Below, in pieces: positions 63,297 through 64,000 of a stretch of 64,000 nt of DNA. The notes under the pieces are model-generated. The model did no database searches, was not told where the DNA came from, and saw only the letters and a program-made list of their open reading frames with translations. The position numbers and the translations under genes were made by a program. This stretch comes from Albifimbria verrucaria (lineage: Eukaryota > Ascomycota > Sordariomycetes > Hypocreales > Stachybotryaceae): contig JAHREC010000009.1 in NCBI GenBank assembly GCA_020081605.1, forward strand, positions 372,001-436,000. Reading direction: 5' to 3'. Every line of letters starts with the position of its first letter. The first letter of the stretch is position 1.

Positions 63297-64000
63297 ATGT
63301 CTAACGGTCAACCGGGTGAGTCGACGCGATTTCTCGCAGAGAAGTATCAACCGTCTTTTAAAAGCAGGATTGCTGATTGTGATCGATTTTCGTAGTACCG
63401 GGAAGTCTGTACTTCTACGCTCCTAACAAAGGGGCGGCCATTTTCTTTACAATTGCCTTCGCGGCAACGGGTTTCGTTCATCTGTGGCAATGCTTGTAAG
63501 TATACGAAACGCTCGACTTCTGCGTCAGTTGGTAACATCTTCACTTCTCACAACAGCCACTACAAGTCCTTCAAGATCACCGGGTTCCTTCCAGTAACCT
63601 GCCTGCTGTTCGCCGTCGGCTACGCATTGAGGAGCTACAATGCGTTTGACTTTGGGCACAAGGATATTTACATCACCAGCACAATCCTCATCTACTTGTG
63701 TCCGTAAGTAGTGCTGCTCATACCTCACACGAGACCCGTTGTCCATTCACCTTGTTGACTTCTTCTTGTAGGCCAATATTCGAGCTCGCCAACTTTCACA
63801 TTCTCGGACGGATCCTCTACTACGTACCATACTGCTCACCTCTACATCCCGGTCGTACCTTCAGTACATTTGCGATGGTCGCTTGTGTGGTGGAGGTACT
63901 TAATGGTATTGGTGTCGCCTGGCTTGTAAACTCCGACGTGGAAGAAGATTTGCGGGAGATGGGTGGCGCGCTGATCAAGGCCTCCTAATCCTTCAAATTG
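63297..64000 (+). CDS. RTA1-like lipid-translocating family membrane protein (cut by right edge)
   Basis: Exons 63297-63315, 63396-63495, 63557-63703 and 63772 to the edge, with introns of 80, 61 and 68 nt. The protein runs PGSLYFYAPNKGAAIFFTIAFA, then YKSFKITGFLPVTCLLFAVGYALR, then YLCPPIFELANFHILGRILYYVPYCSPLHPGR. This order of membrane spans with LGR-x(n)-P-HPGR is that of fungal RTA1/RSB1-like proteins, seven-span plasma-membrane proteins linked to lipid export and sterol-toxicant resistance. An apparent stop after ALIKAS (63986-63988) is best explained by one missing base, since the next codons would read LILQI, a normal continuation into the next span. The gene therefore runs on past base 64000. 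Confidence 0.82.

Noticed and set aside
1..64000. CRISPR arrays, tRNA or rRNA genes
   Set aside because: None seen; the tandem repeats present are short minisatellite or in-gene repeats, and the genome is eukaryotic.

Overview
The window comes from a filamentous ascomycete (Pezizomycotina). Genes are interrupted by short GT-AG introns of mostly 47-94 nt, and the families present are typical of these fungi: a highly reducing polyketide synthase, a giant multimodular NRPS, an RTA1-like membrane protein, an AQR-type bZIP factor and a GPR1/FUN34 transporter. I cannot name the species; Hypocreales-like fungi would fit.

The core, about 3.1-56.1 kb, is a lipopeptide biosynthetic cluster. From left to right: one NRPS of roughly 9,570 residues on the minus strand (31826 down to 3078), a single-domain thioesterase (34433-35556, +), a short acetate/ammonium-type transporter (37334-38199, +), an ABC-C (MRP-like) transporter (43777-38433, -), a complete highly reducing PKS, KS-AT-DH-MT-ER-KR-ACP (53065-45176, -), and, divergent from it, an acyl-AMP/CoA ligase (54043-56130, +). 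An SDR dehydrogenase (58055-57126, -) and a bZIP regulator (61807-60162, -) follow and may belong. Flanking genes are an ankyrin-repeat protein cut by the left edge, a GH43 glycosidase (928-2545) and an RTA1-like protein running off the right edge.

Proposed joint role (inference): the PKS makes a reduced, C-methylated acyl chain; the thioesterase helps release it; the ligase activates it and loads it on the first carrier domain of the NRPS. Eight C-A-T modules then add eight residues, and the final condensation domain releases the product, probably by cyclisation. The binding-pocket residues I read suggest one residue at position 1, one residue type shared by positions 3, 6 and 8 (2 and 5 are close), and another shared by 4 and 7. 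Modules 2-4 and 5-7 look like a duplicated three-module block.

The sequence carries a strong artefact-like signature. Reading frames break at about 45 places in nine genes, and nearly every break is explained by one missing base in or next to a short run of identical bases; I saw no case needing an extra base removed. For the NRPS, PKS, GH43 and bZIP genes the length becomes divisible by three exactly when the breaks I counted are allowed for. I therefore treat the broken genes as intact in the organism, with moderate to high confidence.
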